Made by a program: the position numbers and the translations under genes. The notes beneath the pieces were generated by a model. The model searched no databases. It saw only the letters and a program-made list of their open reading frames with translations, and was not told the DNA's origin. From Hofstenia miamia (taxonomy: Eukaryota; Xenacoelomorpha; Acoela), in NCBI GenBank assembly GCA_004352715.1, contig SCFE01000080.1, positions 189,701 to 253,700 of the forward strand: a stretch of DNA of 64,000 nt, read 5' to 3'. The stretch's first letter is position 1, and every line of letters starts with the position of its first letter. This document shows, one piece after another, positions 35,336 through 46,005 of this stretch.

Positions 35336-35913
35336 GATTTTACTTGGAAATTCTTAGTAACTCATCTAAAGATGAGCTACAAAAGTGGAAGGTTCTTTTC
35401 CTTGGAAAGTCACAATTGTGAAATATGTTATATTAGACTTTGTGTGCTACTACTAAAGTAATCATTTTAAAGCAACATTAGTTGCTTCCATAGTTGTACT
35501 ATGAATAGGTTGAGTTTGCATTAATATCCCCCTTTGATTGTGTTTAATGTTTCTCAATGTTAATTATTCCTGTTTAATTAATATCCTACATTGGTTATAA
35601 TGTTTTTAGATTATTAGGAATTGGGTTTACATATTAATATTTCTTTAGCTTCACAGCTAAAATAGCAATGTTAGTTGCTTCCTTAGTTGTACTATGATTG
35701 GATTGAGTTTGCATTAATATCTTTATTTGATTGTGATTTTGGCAATTATTGCTACAGGTATATCAAATTAAAAATAATGTATTAGCAAAATTTTGTAAAT
35801 GAGATTGATATGAAAAAGATGTTTTAAGATTGTTCTCATCAAGCCATTTAAAAATCATCACTTGGAATTTCTAGGATATAACTTTTAGAGTAAGTTAATA
35901 AATATGCAATCTT

Positions 35914-36957
35914 AAGGTGTGTTCCCACTATCGACTTTTATCATCTGTCAAGAAATCGGTGATAAAAGTCTATAGTCTGAACACTCCATCTGCTTTTTTA
36001 TCAGCTGATAAAAGTCGATAATCTGAATGCTCCATTTGATTTTTGGCAAAACAGCTAAATTATTGTCATCTGATAATTTATCAGCTGATAAAAGTCGATA
36101 GTCTTCAAAATATGCAAACATTGTTTACTTTCCAAAACAGACCAATCAATAAACAGATGTTATTTTTCTTAAGGTGTTTTCCCATTATCGACTTTTATCA
36201 GCAGATTTTAGTCGAAAATGCAATTATTTTCATTCACATTGGCGATTTTTTATCATCCGATATTTTATCAGAAAACCCGGAGTTGGAAGAGAGTTCAGAC
36301 TATCGATTTTTTATCAGATGATAAATTATCATCTGATAAAAAATCGGTAGTCTGATCAAAATAACAACTCCAATTATGTTTTGGTTGACAGTGAGAAAAA
36401 TAGCAACATCTGTTCAATTAGAATGTAAACAATACTTGCATATTTTGGATCATTCAAATTATCACATTAATGAATAACAATTGTGATAATTTAAAAGTGC
36501 TGCTTTTAGCTGCTATACAGCAGAATAATCAATATAAAGTTGAAATATTTCAATGACAATAATTTACGTTTTGGAAATCTGTTCCCTACTTGAGAAGTAA
36601 GCAATTAGTTTCAAGTAACTATTCAACTAGTTTTAGCACCATTCAGACTATTGACTTTTATAAGCTGATAAATTATCAGATGACAATAATTTACCTGTTT
36701 TGACAAAAAATCGAACAGAAGCATTCAGACTATTAAATTTTATCAGGTGATAAAAGTCGATAGTGGGAACACACCTTTACAGGTAATCAAAAGATGATAA
36801 TTTATCATCTGATAAAAAATCAATAGTCTGTACGCTATTCCAACTCTCATTTTTCGGATAAAAAATCGGATGATAAAAAATCGCCAATCTAAACGAAAAT
36901 AATTGCATTTTCGACTAAAATCTGTGATAAAAGTCGATAGTTGGAATACACCCAGTT
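35914..36957. repeat. Interleaved palindromic MITE cluster (ATCGACTTTTATCA family)
   Basis: Outward ends AAGGTGTGTTCCCACTATCG (35914) and its inverse (about 36745-36778) form one pair. A second pair is 36173-36360 and 36781-36957, about 180 bp each. All arms are filled with TTATCAxCTGATAA and TCGACTTTTATCA palindromic words. The order is left1-left2-right1-right2, so the copies are interleaved rather than simply nested. No coding capacity. Confidence 0.7.
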
Positions 36958-38567
36958 TACCCAAGCCTTGTACATAGTGGCCAATGTGTGATAGTAACTT
37001 TGACAGGACAATATCTGAATGACTATTGAATAAATCTGTTGATGAGATCTATAAAAAAAGATTAGCACCATGGGAAATGATAGTAATTCAAAATAGAAAA
37101 GATCAAATATTTCAAAGCCAGGAAAGCTACCAATGCATAACACAAAATTTCACAATTCAACTACTAAAGATTAATAAATTGAAGTAATTTCAGATCTGTA
37201 TAATCTAAATATGACATCAGTTTCTCTTTTTAAAGAATACTTAAAGGCTGGTTTCTTGATCAATATTGCAAATTGAACGTTTTTTTCATAAAATTTTACA
37301 AATATAACATATAATTCATCAGTTTATGCAGTAATCACTGAAAATCTAATACCATAATTCAATTGAAAAGCATAAAATTTGGGTGGAATGAGCAATTTTT
37401 AGAAGAAATTCAACTTTGGAAGTGATTGGCAAAAATCAATATCTCAAAGCTAGAAAAGCAAGAAAGCAATGGTATCAATGCATTACACAAAATTTCATAA
37501 TTCAACAACTAGATTGACTGAGAATACAAAAGATGAACATATTCAAGGAATATTATACCTGTAGATTCTGATTATTACATTGGTTTTCCATTTTAAACTG
37601 TTGTTTAAGAGCAGGTTTAAAAGAAATCTTGCAGATTAGTGTTCTCACAATTAATTCACTGAATTACACTAAAAATGCTGCTCAAACTGGAAATCTAGTA
37701 TCAGAAACACATTTGCCACTATTTAATCAATGTAGAAACATCAATCTTTAATGAGAAGTAGTAGTCAATGCTCAGAAAAGTTAATATTATCAAAAACTCA
37801 GAAATCCCAGTATATTCAATAACCACGGCAAAATCTCAAAGAAATTTATAGAATGGATCACAGATATCAATAAAATAGAGTAAAATGTAAATGAATTTTC
37901 AGGGTTTATACATCATATCCTTTTTTAATCATTCAAAATATACACTTAAAAAACCCTAATTTCTTGAGAGTTTATAGGGGTGTCCTAATTTGAACTGAAC
38001 AGTTTGAAAACAAAATTTTAGAGTTTTATAATATTATAAAGTAAATGCAGATTTATAGACAGTTTTCTTCAAAAAAAATCATTATAAATTTAAAAAAATT
38101 ACTAAACCCTCCAATAATATTCATATCTAAAAAAGAAAATTTCCCATTATGGAATATTGACAGGGAATTTTGGGAAAATTGTTTTTGAATGTTATTTCTT
38201 GTATTACTGCAAATATCTCGAAGTAAAAATTTCCAATTTTTGAATTTTTAATTTTGAGGAAAACGTTTTTTTAGTTGAAATTTTTAAAACTTTCCGTATT
38301 GGGACAGGACCAAGAAATTAGAATCCCTTTTAAAACTGCATTTTGGTGTAAAAATCTTATTCATAGCTTCATTATATCAAAAGTTATTAAAGAAAATATC
38401 TTTTCTGAAAAATTTGGCCTGCTCTGGCCAGCCTAGCTCAGCCAATATTTATCTTAGAACTAAACATGCTGAGAAACAAATTTTTTCGAGTGGTTTCTAT
38501 TGGAATTTTCGTTATTACCAGCATAAATGCTACAAGCTAATTCTTTACATACATGNTCATAGTGAAA
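36958..38567. other. No supported gene
   Basis: AT-rich sequence inside the large element, without recognisable coding or terminal repeats. Confidence 0.45.
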
Positions 38568-38756
38568 AGTGGCCCCAACATGTAAATCAATTAAAAGCAT
38601 TACTAATTGAAATCCATTAGTAGACATACTTAAAAATATCTGACGTCACTGAAAATCCATTAGCGGAGATGTCAAAACATTTGTCAAGTAGAATGACTCA
38701 TTAATTAACATTTGCAAACACTCACTCGATATCGCAGAGGTCAAGGTCTTACTACT
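38568..38756 (-). repeat. Internal right end of the same family, copy B
   Basis: Nearly identical to 34013-34195, with a 31-bp deletion before the CTTACTACT end. It is again followed by CATATG (38757-38762). Same orientation as copy A. Confidence 0.75.
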
Positions 38757-38762
38757 CATATG

Positions 38763-40405
38763 TCTTAAATAAGTACCATAGATAATGCTGTGTTCGTAGA
38801 CACCTATCATGTTTAATAGATTTTATTGTGTATAATAAATGACACAAATTTGGATCTAAAATAATAGTGGTTAGCCTATGATCAGCTGTCCAGCTGTTTA
38901 ATGACATTAATTATAGAACAAATCGATTTGGTAGGAAATCCAAACGGAATAAAAATCCCTATCTGTAGACCTAACTTAAAGGCACACTTCCTAAACAGAG
39001 CAGAGTGATTGCAGAAGCTGACCTGATGTTTGCCGAATGAAGACTGCAACCCAAAAAGCCCGATAATTGTGCTGCAGGCGTCCCTGAGTGCTACTCATGT
39101 GAATTGAGGTTTAGCTTTCCATTGTCATAATAGAATAAAACCTGATAAAACATAAAGATAAATCCAAACGATTTAATTTATCAACTTTCTCCTTCATTTA
39201 CAGCATATTTATATATATTACACTTTACAAACAGAACAACATGTACCTGTTTTTATTTGATGAATATTTCTATCGTTGAACTTTCGTCTGATATTCCTTA
39301 TACAACGTGTTATTAATTAGCTTACACGTCTTCAGTTGCTCCTTTTTGCCAAACTCTTTTGTCGACAAATATTCTTGTCGTAATTAATTTGCTTAGTTGC
39401 AACAAAAAGATAAATAATTAACACTATAGCATAATCAAAATAAATAATCACTGAAAATAATTGAAAGTATCTAATTTCTTTGTTTCTTATGCCGATTATA
39501 CCACATAATGTTGTAATTTGTAAGTGATTGAAAGGCAATTAAAAATGGATTGCGATCGCAATTGCTTCTCCAGACAAGGTATGGGCATTCATAAAAATGT
39601 ATCATGTGTCACCCCTGTGCATAGCGGTCGCAATGCACCTTATGGAGTATGTGACACCCGTCTGCATTGCGATAGCAATTCATGAAAAAAGGGAACTTGT
39701 GTCACCTAGTTTACAGAGCAACTTCTGAATCCTTTGCTAATTTCTTTAAAATCAACTCAACTACCTACTAACAGTAATTTCATTGAAATTGTACCAATTA
39801 TCATCAGCACTAAGCAAATATATTTACAGTTCTTAGCAATTGTGTTTTCAATTGCGCGAACAATGTTCAGTTCCATCATGAATGCTTTGAAAAAATTACA
39901 TGAGACTTTAAATAAAAAAATAAGCTGAAGCCACTCACTTTTGTGGCGTCAATAAGAAACATGTAAAACATTCACGTCTCATTCATACAGCCATCACTAA
40001 CCAAATCTCGTAGAATTTCTACTGTGAAGTGCTTCATGACCCACTATTCCCTTGGATTTACTTGTTTCAATGCCCAGGAAATTAAAATTTTGACGGACTT
40101 GGTACCAAAATGGGACTGCGACCCTAAAAGAAGAACGTGAGCCTCGGATTACAAAAAATTCTTCATAATTTTTTCAAAATCCCGTTTCCAAATTAAAGGT
40201 ATCCCATGGGATCATAGGTAGTCATGCGATAAGAATATTTACTGCGATATGTCTTTTTATGGATGTGAGACCAATAATTTACATGGAGTTTCGCCTTGGA
40301 CCAATAATTTATGGTCTGTTCAGACCCTTTGTGCAGAGCGGTCATTATCAAAGTTTGGCTGTACACAGCGGTCAAATGAAGGCCCAGTTTTATCCACAGT
40401 GGTCA
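38763..40405. other. No supported gene
   Basis: AT-rich. It includes the perfect palindrome ATTGCGATCGCAAT near 39549 and several GTGTCACC words at 39606-39705 that hint at a small non-autonomous element without resolvable ends. Confidence 0.4.
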
Positions 40406-40433
40406 GTATATATATATATATATATATATATCA
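40406..40433. repeat. (TA)n microsatellite
   Basis: About 13 uninterrupted TA units. Confidence 0.9.
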
Positions 40434-40630
40434 TAGCATTACTATATACAGGCCATGCAGCAAGCAAATACAGAAAAATTTGTAGAAGCCGATAATGTAA
40501 TGTTACATAAAATAATAAACACATTAATTTATAAATAAAAAGTCAATTTACGAACTTAATATTATAAACATGTCAGTAAAAAGTGTAATGTAAGGCAGAA
40601 AATACATTAACAGAAGATATTGCGCCGCCA

Positions 40631-40712
40631 TTGACAATATTAAATTACCCGCGTTCTGTTTCAGTTGATCATTGACAATATTAAATTACCCGCGTTCTGT
40701 TTCAGTTGATCA
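40631..40712. repeat. 41-bp perfect tandem duplication
   Basis: Two identical units beginning TTGACAATATTAAATTACCC (40631-40671 and 40672-40712), directly upstream of the THAP-like start codon. Confidence 0.9.
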
Positions 40713-40724
40713 TGTGTATGCATA

Positions 40725-40948
40725 ATGGGTCGTAAATGTTCTGCTTATGGATGCAGTTCTGGATATTTAACTAACCCTGCCAAAAAGACTACATACAAAT
40801 TTCAGAAGGATGAAAATTTGCGTCGTGCTTGGGTAAATGCTTTACCTAATTTGCTAATTTGATTGAGGAAATTACAGAGTATATGGGTATTTGCCGTGAT
40901 CATTGGCCCTCTGATATTAAAATGAAAACGATTCGTGGTGGTATTAAG
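40725..40948 (+). pseudogene. THAP-type zinc-finger N-terminus, frameshifted
   Basis: From the ATG at 40725 the frame encodes MGRKCSAYGCSSGY and DENLRRAWVNALPN, the C-x-x-x-x-C and invariant W region of THAP DNA-binding domains. It then hits TGA at 40860. One frame over, GICRDHWPSDIKMK supplies the closing C-x-x-H and following basic residues, ending at a possible donor AAG|GTATTT (40948). THAP domains occur in host factors and P-element-like transposases. The downstream stretch at 41495-41615 (SSSVRGILPDQMNEFLRND) may be a later exon. A single frameshift inside the domain suggests a relic. Confidence 0.65.
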
Positions 40949-41847
40949 GTATTTTTTAAAATTATAGACAAAATTTTTCTTGTAAATGTAGTCTATGTAT
41001 CGAAGAGAATATTTCTTATTTGAACTAAATCTTGATAGTTTAGATTATTATAATTATTTTTTAAATAAAATTTTTCTATTATATAAGTTGTCTTGTTAAA
41101 ATATTTAGTATGTGCTATAACTGCATGTTAATAATTATGCGAAGTTGATGGTCTTTGTCGGATGTTTTTATATGTTTTATTGTATTTCTAATTGTTTTTT
41201 ACCTTCTAATAGTGTTTACTGGCACTACGCTGCGTTTTCGCCTAATAGTAACATGCTTTTTATAGGAATCGTATAACAAAGTTTATGCAACTTACAGTAC
41301 GTATTTTTGTGAAAATTTTTTAATATCTAAAATTGAACTCAGTATGATTTCATTGGAATTATGATTTTTTTAGACAACTATATTATTGCAGTAAGCTATC
41401 AAGGGTAATTTTGCAATGAATTCAATTTTGTCATACAAAAACGTAAACATTAATAAGCACATGCTTAGATTTTATTTTAGATCCCAGATGAGGCACCATG
41501 CGTGCAAGTAGCAGTGTTCGTGGTATTTTGCCGGATCAAATGAATGAATTTTTGAGAAATGATGAAATTTCACCTGGACCTGTTGTGTCTAAACGTAGCG
41601 ATATTTTTTTCAGATAATAATGTTGTGAAGTCCTGCGAAACTAAATTCATAGTTTTCTCCAAACAATGGGATGATCCTTACACAGCCTGCTCTTTGCATT
41701 TAAATCTCTTACATACAATGTACATACACACTTTTTCATTACATAAAGCTGATCAGACTTTCAGCACTACCATCTTCTCTCACAAATTCGAGGCAATTTG
41801 ACGAATTCTTGCAAATAATTTCCTCATTATGTTCAGATGAAGAGTTG

Positions 41848-42861
41848 CCCAGATAACAATCTTGGTTGTTTTTACGTTGTTTATGGTTGTTTCATACTTT
41901 TGGTTGTTGCAGCAACCATTAACATCATAATAACAACCATTGATATTTATTTGAGCAACTAAAAATGTGATAATTTAAGATTCAAGCAGATGCTTGCAAA
42001 TAGAACTTACTTCATCATTTTGATTACTAGATCATTTTTATATAAAGAACAGAATTGCCAAAAGCTTTTTTGAAATATTAAATTTGTGAAAATTTATAAT
42101 ATACTTGGTAAGCGAATTTTCAAAATAATTTATTCATGAATATTTGGACACCTTCAAATTATCTGTCAGATAAAAAAGTTACATTTGAGCAGAAGAGATT
42201 CTTTACGATTTAAAAAAGTATTATTTCAAAATTATACNNNNNNNNNNNNNNNNNNNNNNNNNNNNNNNNNNNNNNNNNNNNNNNNNNNNNNNNNNNNNNN
42301 NNNNNNNNNNNNNNNNNNNNNNNNNNNNNNNNNNNNNNNNNNNNNNNNNNNNNNNNNNNNNNNNNNNNNNNNNNNNNNNNNNNNNNNNNNNNNAGAAGAG
42401 ATTCTTTACAATTTAAAAAAGTATTATTTCAAAATTATACTTAACTTTAAAAGTTTAAATTTTTGTTAAATTTGGCAGATTTTTATGCTTATTGTTATCA
42501 TTTAAAATCAAGACATTCATTCAAAATTTCAGCAAATGTATTTAATGTATTTATTGTACTACTGTTCTGCCCTTTGTTGGGCTTGTGTTAGTTTAAACAG
42601 CAATGTTTGAACTGATTATCAATATAAATTTGTTGTATTGCATATAAAAGTAGTGCTACAACAATCATGGGCAACATAAAATAATGTTGTTATGACCTAA
42701 AAATAGTGCTTTTTTGTTCAGAAAAAACAACCAAAAAGCAACCTAATGTGACGTTGTTGGAACAACATTGTTTAGACCAGTCAAAAGGGTACTATTTCAA
42801 TGTTAAAACAACCATAATAAAACAACCAAAAAACAACGTTGACCAAAATTTGTTATCTGGG
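41848..42861. mobile_element. DNA transposon/MITE with CCCAGATAACAA terminal inverted repeats
   Basis: The left end is CCCAGATAACAATCTTGGTT; the right end, read inverted, is CCCAGATAACAAATTTTGG. Both subterminal regions are rich in GGTTGTT/AACAACC words. It holds a gap at 42238-42393 flanked by a 46-bp duplication. A second copy begins at 63642. The right edge abuts gypsy integrase sequence. No duplication of the target was resolved and no transposase is seen. Confidence 0.75.
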
Positions 42862-43140
42862 TCCTTTATTGATCATGTTCCTGGACTACAATGAGCCAAC
42901 CTTGGAGAATTTTGTGAACCAGATGCTAAAAGAATTCCAGGAAGTGCACCTTTCTATCTGCTGGAATACCAATCAGTCTGTTATTTGCCAGAAAAGAAAT
43001 TTTGATAAAAAGCTGTATGGCAAACTTCATAAAAATGGAGAGTCTGTATTTGCTTACATTCCTTGTCAGTTTACTGATGCTAACCAGGTATAAAAACTTG
43101 CCACTAATTTGCAAGGGCCTTTTAAAATAGTCAATTGTTA
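42862..43140 (+). pseudogene. Ty3/gypsy integrase C-terminal relic
   Basis: Starting exactly at the edge of the CCCAGATAACAA element, the frame reads FVNQMLKEFQEVHLSICW and QKRNFDKKLYGKLHKNGESV, with GPFKIVN after a TAA. This is the family order just after the integrase core (QK-x-x-FDKK, then W-x-GPF-x-I-V). Stops near 43094 and 43139 disable it. The 63.6-kb copy of the same transposon sits in the same part of a related integrase, so both derive from one interrupted family. Confidence 0.6.
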
Positions 43141-43591
43141 GATCACCACCAGCAATTATTATGAAAATGATAACAATCAAAGGAATACAAAATGCAGTCA
43201 TTGACAATAATAATGAGTTTTCTCCCGTCAATGATGGTGTTAATGAGATAGAGTATTACAATAACCTCACCAAATGTGAGGAAGACGACCTTACACAGGT
43301 CAAGTATGATAGTAACCTTGGTAGTAGTAGCAACACTATAGCTACTCATATTTTGCCTAAACAAAAAGCTATAGATATTTAGAAAATTTAAATACCAAGG
43401 AATGGAATCTTATATCTTTGTTTAGCAACTATGAAATGAACAGAAAACAAACCCCCAACAAGACACTGAGTATGATGACGAATCAATCTGTGAGACAAAA
43501 CAAAGTAATCAACAACACAGCAATGATCAGATGAAGTGCTTCCTGGAAACAAGAGTGCCCAGCAGAAGACACCTGTAGCAGGCGCAACTAT

Positions 43592-43706
43592 GAGGGGAGA
43601 CAACTCTCTCCTTGGGAGCAGACTTCCCATGACTACACTCAGAGACAACTCTCTGAGTGGGAGCAGACCTTGGATGACTATGCATAGAGACAACTCTCTG
43701 TCTGTG
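43592..43706 (+). repeat. Three degenerate 51-bp tandem units
   Basis: Units built on GAGACAACTCTCT and GGGAGCAGAC encode repeated R-DNSL-x-GS peptides in a short open stretch (43536-43733) after the integrase relic. Probably the 3' region of the LTR element. Confidence 0.7.
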
Positions 43707-43813
43707 AATCCAAGGAGCATAGAGTGCCTTTAGCCTGTTTCATTTAGTCAGATATAATATATCAGAGGAAACAAAGAATAGGTTGTGATGGATGTTCAAC
43801 ACCAAGGATCTAA

Positions 43814-44009
43814 TGTAACATCCTCCACCTAGCTTGTTATGCCGTGTTTAATCACTGCTAAGGGATGCTTAGTAAACTGCGGGTGAGGTGTTACACATTT
43901 GTTGATCCATCAAATTTCTCTTTCTTATTAACTAGTTATGTTAATTAAGTACTCAGGTAATAACCATCACTGTTTAGGTGACTGGGCAGTATGATGTTTC
44001 CTCTTTGGT
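43814..44009 (+). repeat. Possible start of a 3' LTR (TGTAACATCC), cut by gap
   Basis: Begins TGTAACATCCTCC, close to the TGTAAGATCC start of the LTR at 58423, and runs into the gap at 44010-45009. The LTR assignment is inference from position and the TGTAA start. Confidence 0.4.
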
Positions 44010-45046
44010 NNNNNNNNNNNNNNNNNNNNNNNNNNNNNNNNNNNNNNNNNNNNNNNNNNNNNNNNNNNNNNNNNNNNNNNNNNNNNNNNNNNNNNNNNNN
44101 NNNNNNNNNNNNNNNNNNNNNNNNNNNNNNNNNNNNNNNNNNNNNNNNNNNNNNNNNNNNNNNNNNNNNNNNNNNNNNNNNNNNNNNNNNNNNNNNNNNN
44201 NNNNNNNNNNNNNNNNNNNNNNNNNNNNNNNNNNNNNNNNNNNNNNNNNNNNNNNNNNNNNNNNNNNNNNNNNNNNNNNNNNNNNNNNNNNNNNNNNNNN
44301 NNNNNNNNNNNNNNNNNNNNNNNNNNNNNNNNNNNNNNNNNNNNNNNNNNNNNNNNNNNNNNNNNNNNNNNNNNNNNNNNNNNNNNNNNNNNNNNNNNNN
44401 NNNNNNNNNNNNNNNNNNNNNNNNNNNNNNNNNNNNNNNNNNNNNNNNNNNNNNNNNNNNNNNNNNNNNNNNNNNNNNNNNNNNNNNNNNNNNNNNNNNN
44501 NNNNNNNNNNNNNNNNNNNNNNNNNNNNNNNNNNNNNNNNNNNNNNNNNNNNNNNNNNNNNNNNNNNNNNNNNNNNNNNNNNNNNNNNNNNNNNNNNNNN
44601 NNNNNNNNNNNNNNNNNNNNNNNNNNNNNNNNNNNNNNNNNNNNNNNNNNNNNNNNNNNNNNNNNNNNNNNNNNNNNNNNNNNNNNNNNNNNNNNNNNNN
44701 NNNNNNNNNNNNNNNNNNNNNNNNNNNNNNNNNNNNNNNNNNNNNNNNNNNNNNNNNNNNNNNNNNNNNNNNNNNNNNNNNNNNNNNNNNNNNNNNNNNN
44801 NNNNNNNNNNNNNNNNNNNNNNNNNNNNNNNNNNNNNNNNNNNNNNNNNNNNNNNNNNNNNNNNNNNNNNNNNNNNNNNNNNNNNNNNNNNNNNNNNNNN
44901 NNNNNNNNNNNNNNNNNNNNNNNNNNNNNNNNNNNNNNNNNNNNNNNNNNNNNNNNNNNNNNNNNNNNNNNNNNNNNNNNNNNNNNNNNNNNNNNNNNNN
45001 NNNNNNNNNATAGCTAGGAATATTAACAAAATTGTAATGTAACCGG

Positions 45047-45343
45047 TGATATTAACAAAGTGAAATTAGTCATGCCAAAAAAATGATGCGTGATATTATC
45101 AAAGTGAAATTACTCATACCAAAAAATGGCCTTAATATGTAAATCAATTAAAAGCATTACTAATTGAAATCCATTAGTAGACATACTTAAAAATATCTGA
45201 CGTCACTAAAAACCCATTAGTAAGCTGTCAAAAACATTTGTCAAGTAGAATGACTCATTAATTAACATTTGCAAACACTCCCTCAATATCGCAGAGGTCG
45301 AAATGTCAGTTTGTGTAACCAGGCCTCGTCTTCCCTCACTACT
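45047..45343 (-). repeat. Right terminal inverted repeat of the 31700-45343 element
   Basis: Mirrors 31700-31997 and ends CCCTCACTACT at 45343, followed by TCAAGG. Confidence 0.82.
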
Positions 45344-45349
45344 TCAAGG

Positions 45350-45750
45350 TTCAATTTTTGTGAACGCTTCAACAAATGAAAATAATATTTCTGTCAGTGT
45401 TTGCAGATTTTCAAACGAATCATGACTGCAAATTTTTTCAGAAATAGGCCTTAGTAATCGGTGTCATTGAACCCCTTGAAAACCAGGTAGACTTAAATGA
45501 TCTCATTTTTGAATGCCCATAGGGTTGTCAAATAGGGATGGGATCCAGATAGTGAATTGAATAAACCGGAAACGGATAATTCCTGATAATTTGACTGCCG
45601 AATAATATATTCAGAGATGGAATTGGGGCAGGTCAACCCATGGGGCAAAGTGGGGCGGGTATTGGGCAAGATTTTTCTAAAGTGGGTACTCATTAGGTAA
45701 ATTGGGGTGAGAAGACATTGAGTTGAAAAAACTGAACCAAAGAACTGCCA
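45350..45750. other. Spacer between the large element and the LINE
   Basis: No gene supported; G-rich tracts at 45615-45715 are low-complexity. Confidence 0.45.
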
Positions 45751-46005
45751 ATCTTAGATAAGATAAGATTAAGACAATTCTTATTAAGAGAAGGTAAAAC
45801 AACTAAACATAAACTGATGGCTTCTTAAAATAGCGTCATTAAAAAAAAACAAAAATCATACTTTTTACAAACCTATAAATTGATAAACAGACTAAGAATA
45901 AGTCTAAATTCTATTAATTGTGTAATTGCTACTATAGAATTTTTACCCTGTCCAAGATCTTCCTGAGATGAATTTTTGCTTAAGAATAAATCTTTTCACA
46001 CTATT

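Larger units (their letters stand above)
31700..45343. mobile_element. 13.6-kb element with AGTAGTG ends, about 297-bp TIRs and 6-bp TSD TCAAGG
   Basis: The left arm (31700-31997) and inverted right arm (45047-45343) match closely. The ends are AGTAGTGAGGGAAGAC and its inverse. The hexamer TCAAGG lies immediately outside at 31694-31699 and 45344-45349. It shares end type and duplication length with the 21594-30340 element, and shares subterminal sequence (33105-33420 versus 21875-21965 and 29780-29995). No Polinton core gene is seen, though three large gaps (32013-33012, 33417-33490, 44010-45009) limit this. The interior is crowded with later insertions, listed separately. Confidence 0.78.

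Noticed and set aside
39549-39562. Perfect palindrome ATTGCGATCGCAAT
   Set aside because: A short isolated palindrome without a partner or known binding context; could be chance.
28559-45042. Open frames of 340-409 codons at 28559-29807, 31936-33087 and 43974-45042
   Set aside because: They consist almost entirely of N positions in assembly gaps; no real coding sequence is read. The same applies to 25076-25412, 46270-46545 and 61268-62503.
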